NCBI GenBank assembly: GCA_030647265.1
Contig: JAUSJM010000008.1
Span: forward strand, 1 to 39,987
Source of the DNA: a bacterium
GTDB taxonomy: Bacteria; Patescibacteriota; Microgenomatia; Daviesbacterales; UBA10151
Direction of reading: 5' to 3'
Length of the DNA stretch: 39,987 nucleotides
In this document: piece by piece, positions 36,066 through 39,987 of the stretch
Position numbering within the stretch: position 1 is the stretch's first letter
Layout: every line of letters starts with the position of its first letter
Notes under the pieces: model-generated
Told to the model about the DNA's origin: nothing
Seen by the model: the letters and a program-made list of their open reading frames with translations, nothing else
The model's database searches: none
Made by a program: the position numbers and the translations under genes

Positions 36066-37838
36066 CTATATTTTACTCCATCTAGCAAACCTTGTCCACT
36101 CCCAACTGTTAATAACGTCTTCCTTAGTCAACCAAGCCCGTCTTGCTACCGCCACCCCGAAAAACATATTTTCCATGCCTGCTACTTCGTGAGCATCGGT
36201 GTTGATAACAAACTTTACCCCTAAACTTTTAGCCATTCTTACTAACTGGTCAGGAAGATCTAATCTGTCGGGAGAAGCGTTAATCTCTAAAGCAACTCCC
36301 TTGGAGGCAGCCAGCTTAAAAATTACCTCCCAGTCAATATCTGATTCCGGCCTTTTCTCAATCAGCCTGTTGGTAGGGTGTCCCAAAACTTTTACATAGG
36401 GATTCTCTAAAGCTTTCAGCAGCCTTTTAGTCATCCTAACTTTCGGCATATCATGAACCGAATGAACACTGGCAATAACAAAATCCAACTCTTTCAGACC
36501 TTCCTCAGGCACTGACAAAGTCCCATCAAGAAGAATATCCACTTCGAGTAAATTTAGTACCCGAATGGATTTATAAGAGTAATTTTGTTGTTCAATCAAC
36601 TTTTTATGCTTCTTAATAAGGTCAACTATCTGCCTGGGTGAATGCTTTTTCAGGCTTGGTGAATGGTCAGAGATCCCAATATACTTGTACCCTAAACTCT
36701 TGCCTTTTTGGACGATTTCCGAAAGATCATTTTCTCCCAGGTCATGTGATGGTTCAATATCAAAACTGTCATGGAGGTGTAAATCACCATTTATATCTTT
36801 TATCTCTACTAACTTGGGGAGCTGATGCTTCAAAGCAGCCTCGATCTCTCCATTATCTTCTCTTATCTCAGGAGGAGGAATATCCATTCCCAGTAATTGA
36901 TAGAATTCTTTTTCAGTTTTTGTTGGGATAACTTTTGAATTCTGACCTTCACTTTTGACTTTTGAGTTTCGAGTTTTGACTTTTCTTATTCCATATTCTG
37001 ATAAAGAAAATCCCTTATGTTCTGCCAAAGTTCTCAGATGGATATTATGAGCTTTGGAACCGGTAAAGTGTTGAAGGAGTGCTCCAAAGCTTTGGGGATC
37101 AGCAATCAAAAAGTCCAACCTCAGGCCGAAGTTTGTCAGCAGTGAGACTTTTCTCTCACCTTGGTCTAAAACCTGGGCAGCACCGGGCATTTCAGAGATA
37201 TAATTACTGATCTTTTGAGGGTTATTTGAGGCCACGGCAAAATCCAAATCCCCCACGGTGGCTACCATCCTCCTCAGACTTCCTAAAACTTCCGCCTGCT
37301 CAACTTCCGGGCTTTTCTTTAAGTAATCTAAAACCTTTTGAGCCTGGGTAAAAGCATAGGGTAGAAGCATCCTGTCACTTTTAGCTTTTGAATTATTCTT
37401 TAAGGAGATTAAAATCTTCAGGGCCAGCTTCTCTGAGAATCCCGCTTTCACCAAAGAACCTGACTCCAGCTTCTCCCTAAGATCCTCCCTATCCTTAACT
37501 CCCAGTTTAGACAGCTCCCAGGCTATTTTGGGGCCTATTCCCGAAAGTCCTAAAACCTCAAAGAAACCTTGGGGGATACTTTTTTTAATCTCTTCCCAAT
37601 GTTTCACTTTCCCAGTCGTAAAAAGCTCTTCTAAGTGAGATCGTAAACTCTTTCCAATCCCTGGGATCTGTTCTAAGCGTTCCTCCTCCCATAGATCATG
37701 AAGTTCAGATGTAGCATGCTCCACAGTTGCAGCAGCATTCTCATAAGCTCTTATCTGAAAGAGATTTCCTCTCTTGATAGTATAAGCAGCAGCTACCTCC
37801 CGAAGTTTCTTAGCTATCTGCCCATTGGTAAAAACCAT
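36066..37838 (-). CDS. polX: PolX-type DNA polymerase with C-terminal PHP domain
   Basis: MVFTNGQIAKKLREVAAAYTIKRGNLFQIRAYENAA; HhH motifs; VATVGDLDFAVAS; PHP GDLHLHDSFDIEPSHDLGENDLSEIVQ. ATG at 37838 sits 6 nt after TATATT. Confidence 0.93.
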   Translation of the reverse strand: MVFTNGQIAKKLREVAAAYTIKRGNLFQIRAYENAAATVEHATSELHDLWEEERLEQIPGIGKSLRSHLEELFTTGKVKHWEEIKKSIPQGFFEVLGLSGIGPKIAWELSKLGVKDREDLREKLESGSLVKAGFSEKLALKILISLKNNSKAKSDRMLLPYAFTQAQKVLDYLKKSPEVEQAEVLGSLRRMVATVGDLDFAVASNNPQKISNYISEMPGAAQVLDQGERKVSLLTNFGLRLDFLIADPQSFGALLQHFTGSKAHNIHLRTLAEHKGFSLSEYGIRKVKTRNSKVKSEGQNSKVIPTKTEKEFYQLLGMDIPPPEIREDNGEIEAALKHQLPKLVEIKDINGDLHLHDSFDIEPSHDLGENDLSEIVQKGKSLGYKYIGISDHSPSLKKHSPRQIVDLIKKHKKLIEQQNYSYKSIRVLNLLEVDILLDGTLSVPEEGLKELDFVIASVHSVHDMPKVRMTKRLLKALENPYVKVLGHPTNRLIEKRPESDIDWEVIFKLAASKGVALEINASPDRLDLPDQLVRMAKSLGVKFVINTDAHEVAGMENMFFGVAVARRAWLTKEDVINSWEWTRFARWSKI

Positions 37839-37860
37839 AGCTTTAATATACCACTTTTGA

Positions 37861-37889
37861 TTGACCCTACCTAGGAGCTTTGGTACAAT
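37861..37889 (+). promoter_or_regulatory. putative promoter of tRNA-Asp
   Basis: TTGACC (37861-37866) - 17 nt - TACAAT (37884-37889). Confidence 0.65.
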
Positions 37890-37908
37890 ATGCAAGTTCC
37901 AAACTCTT

Positions 37909-37982
37909 GGGATCGTAGCTCAGTTGGTTAGAGCGCTTCCCTGTCACGGAAGAGGTCGGGGGTTCGAGTCCCCTCGGTCCCG
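37909..37982 (+). tRNA. tRNA-Asp (anticodon GTC)
   Basis: gggatcgtagctcagttggttagagcgcttccctGTCacggaagaggtcgggggttcgagtcccctcggtcccg; cloverleaf stems pair. Confidence 0.96.
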
Positions 37983-38086
37983 CATAGGCACGAATAAACA
38001 ATATCTACTCAATTATCGAGATAGTTTGAGGCTAAAAGAGTTCCAGTCTTGTTAAGCCTTATACTTATATATGCTATAATATCCTT

Positions 38087-38275
38087 ATGACTAGTATCCA
38101 ATTAGTAAATAAAAATAGAGGTCTTATTCAAGCGTTTAGAAACTATCAAAAACGCTATTTAAAATTGGATAAAAAACCTGATATCAAAAAACTTCTTCCT
38201 GAAGATCTTTATCACACGATGCGTCTTGAAGGAGAAAATATTTCTCACAAGCAAGTTCAATCTCTTTTTAGCTAA
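38087..38275 (+). CDS. small protein with Fic-inhibitory-like motif (putative FicA-type antitoxin)
   Basis: ...DLYHTMRLEGENISHKQVQSLFS contains TxxxEG; directly upstream of a fic gene; TGCTATAAT 6 nt before the ATG. Confidence 0.55.
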   Translation: MTSIQLVNKNRGLIQAFRNYQKRYLKLDKKPDIKKLLPEDLYHTMRLEGENISHKQVQSLFS

Positions 38276-38294
38276 ATTGTGCTAGAATTGAGTT

Positions 38295-38927
38295 GTGACT
38301 AAATCTACTAAACCAAAATCCGCGACTAGCTTTAAAGAAACTGTCTTTGGAATATTATCACGTTCAGAGATTATTAAACTTGAGGCTGAAGGTATTAAAA
38401 AGGCTCAACAATATATTATTAAACTAAGTAGTCAGAAAGTCAAAATCACTCCCCAAATTATTTTAGATCTGCACAAAGAAGGCTTCAGTTTTATATTTCC
38501 AGATTGGGCAGGAAAATTTAGAAAGATTGATGTTACTGTTGGAGAATACGAACCACCACATTTTAGTAAAGCCCCTGAACTTATACAAAATCTTTGTGAT
38601 GATCTTGCAGAAAGACTAAAACACTTACCATCTACTCAAAGTGAGGAATTATTCTTGGCAGAACTGATATCTCTTTTAGCTTGGTTTCAACACCGTTTTG
38701 TCTGGATCCATCCATTTAATGATTATAATGGTAGACTTGCCCGTTTGTTAACTAACTTACTGCTTCTTAATCTAGGATTCCCCATCATAACCATTAAAGC
38801 TGAGACGGGAAAGGATAGGGACAAATATGTTGAAGCTATGAAGGTTGCAGATAATTATGATTTTACTAAGCTAGAAGATCTTCTTACCCAAGCTTTAAAA
38901 ACAAATTTAGAGAGAGTATCAAGTTAA
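38295..38927 (+). CDS. Fic/DOC-family protein (GTG start)
   Basis: DWAGKFRKIDVTVG...WFQHRFVWIHPFNDYNGRLARLLTNLLLLNLGFP, a variant of HPFx(D/E)GNGR. Confidence 0.88.
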   Translation: MTKSTKPKSATSFKETVFGILSRSEIIKLEAEGIKKAQQYIIKLSSQKVKITPQIILDLHKEGFSFIFPDWAGKFRKIDVTVGEYEPPHFSKAPELIQNLCDDLAERLKHLPSTQSEELFLAELISLLAWFQHRFVWIHPFNDYNGRLARLLTNLLLLNLGFPIITIKAETGKDRDKYVEAMKVADNYDFTKLEDLLTQALKTNLERVSS

Positions 38928-38936
38928 TTAATCTTG

Positions 38937-39146
38937 CTAATTACGTATAAGTCTCAATATAAAAGGCAAAATCCTTATTGTGGGAAGTTTATATTTATCA
39001 GCAACATAGTAATAATAAGTTTTATATCTTATTTTCAATAAAAGGAGCTTTCCCTCAAATTCAGAATCATTCTTTATATTACAGAGATAATTTCCAACAG
39101 CTCTTTCTACTGCAGGTTCTACTAAAGCCCAATCGTAATCATTCAC
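38937..39146 (-). CDS. hypothetical protein (69 aa)
   Basis: MNDYDWALVEPAVERAVGNYLCNIKNDSEFEGKLLLLKIRYKTYYYY; open frame only. Confidence 0.35.
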   Translation of the reverse strand: MNDYDWALVEPAVERAVGNYLCNIKNDSEFEGKLLLLKIRYKTYYYYVADKYKLPTIRILPFILRLIRN

Positions 39147-39158
39147 AGCCGTTCTTTG

Positions 39159-39488
39159 CTAATCCTTTTTTTCAAGCATTAAATTAAGTATTTCTTTTTC
39201 TATTTCCAAATAAATAAAAATTCTTTTTCTTTCAACGATGTATTTTGTTACATTCTTAGGTTTTGGAATTTTTTTAGGATATTTACCAGATATAAAATAA
39301 TTTCTCAATAAGTTTATATTCAAGTTCAGAATTTGGCTTAGTCTATTTATAGATTTAATATCTAGCTTTTGACGAGATTTATTTTCTGTCTTAAGTAATT
39401 CGGATATTATATATGCACTATGCGAATATAAAAATAAGGAAAGCCTCACCTTGTTATATGTAATCCTAGTTTTGGGCTTTGTTACCAT
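39159..39488 (-). CDS. hypothetical protein (109 aa)
   Basis: Open frame in AT-rich sequence; central SINRLSQILNLNINLLRNYF may be HTH-like. Confidence 0.4.
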   Translation of the reverse strand: MVTKPKTRITYNKVRLSLFLYSHSAYIISELLKTENKSRQKLDIKSINRLSQILNLNINLLRNYFISGKYPKKIPKPKNVTKYIVERKRIFIYLEIEKEILNLMLEKKD

Positions 39489-39736
39489 TGTGCCTGTTAA
39501 GGCAGTAGTCGAAATCGGTCTGAGTATAACAGAAAATCAAGTATTTATACCTAATTGTTGCAAAGTTTTGTACTGGTATATTAAACTCTGATATAGGTGT
39601 TCGATATTTTTACCTTTGAGCCCGTAAACAAAAACATTCCTTGAAAATGGGCTGCACATGCACCCCCTGAAGAAGATGAGAAACATCGGTTACACATCTA
39701 AAGTATAGTTTATTCCTTGGGAGGTGATTTAACTCG

Positions 39737-39987
39737 ATGAAAGTTACTCGCTGGCAACAATTAAAAGCTGCTCCTTTTAGGCAGGCATATTTCTTCCCTA
39801 AGGCTATTTCTGTTAACTGGTACAAAGTGAGAGAGGAAGGTAAAAGAAGGTTATCACCTAAAGCTCAACTTAAACTGGAATGGATTATTTTCTATCACAC
39901 TCAAGCTGGTAAAAATGCTAAAGCCACTGCCACTCATTTTGGGATTACTAGAAAAACTTTCCATAAATGGCTCAAAAGGTATAACCA
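39737..39987 (+). mobile_element. 5' part of a transposase/integrase gene truncated by the window edge
   Basis: MKVTRWQQLKAAPFRQAYFFPKAISVNWYKVREEGKRRLSPKAQLKLEWIIFYHTQAGKNAKATATHFGITRKTFHKWLKRYN; HTH typical of integrase-core transposases; SD GGGAGGTGAT upstream. Confidence 0.7.

Noticed and set aside
37909-37982. A third tRNA-linked repeat unit after tRNA-Asp
   Set aside because: The sequence after tRNA-Asp lacks the 94-bp core and no tRNA-Asp 3'-end duplicate was found downstream in this window. It may represent an empty site.

Overview
The window looks like a chromosomal segment of a small-genome, AT-rich bacterium. A Candidate Phyla Radiation / Patescibacteria (Microgenomates-like) origin is inferred from gene content only. 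Housekeeping genes include uvrB, uvrA (with an in-frame TAG), lexA, rsmI, rnhB, rplS, dnaE, gatCAB, obg, htpX, lemA and polX. There are three tRNAs: Lys-TTT, Glu-TTC and Asp-GTC. Accessory content includes a lone VirD4/TraG-like ATPase, a DUF433/DUF5615-type toxin-antitoxin pair, split zinc-ribbon/Cys-rich repeat proteins, a GT2-GT4-GT4/GH63-like glycan cluster, a degenerate PEP-synthase-like protein, a CvpA-CAP fusion, an ABC-2 transporter, an RRM protein, a two-gene Fic module and a truncated transposase at the right edge. The most notable observations are: (1) two ~160-bp ORF-less units directly downstream of tRNA-Lys and tRNA-Glu, sharing a 94-bp core (93/94 identical), each ending in a duplicate of the 3' end of its own upstream tRNA; (2) palindromic GC-rich repeats inserted in-frame in uvrA, htpX and obg, with compensatory changes between two copies; (3) short repeat tracts inside gatA, gatB and polX; (4) an unannotated decayed ECF sigma-factor gene; (5) an alpha/beta-hydrolase remnant with an in-frame TGA and an internal deletion; (6) repeated placement of -10 boxes 6-8 nt before start codons, suggesting widespread leaderless transcription. 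All assignments come from reading the sequence; no database search was run.
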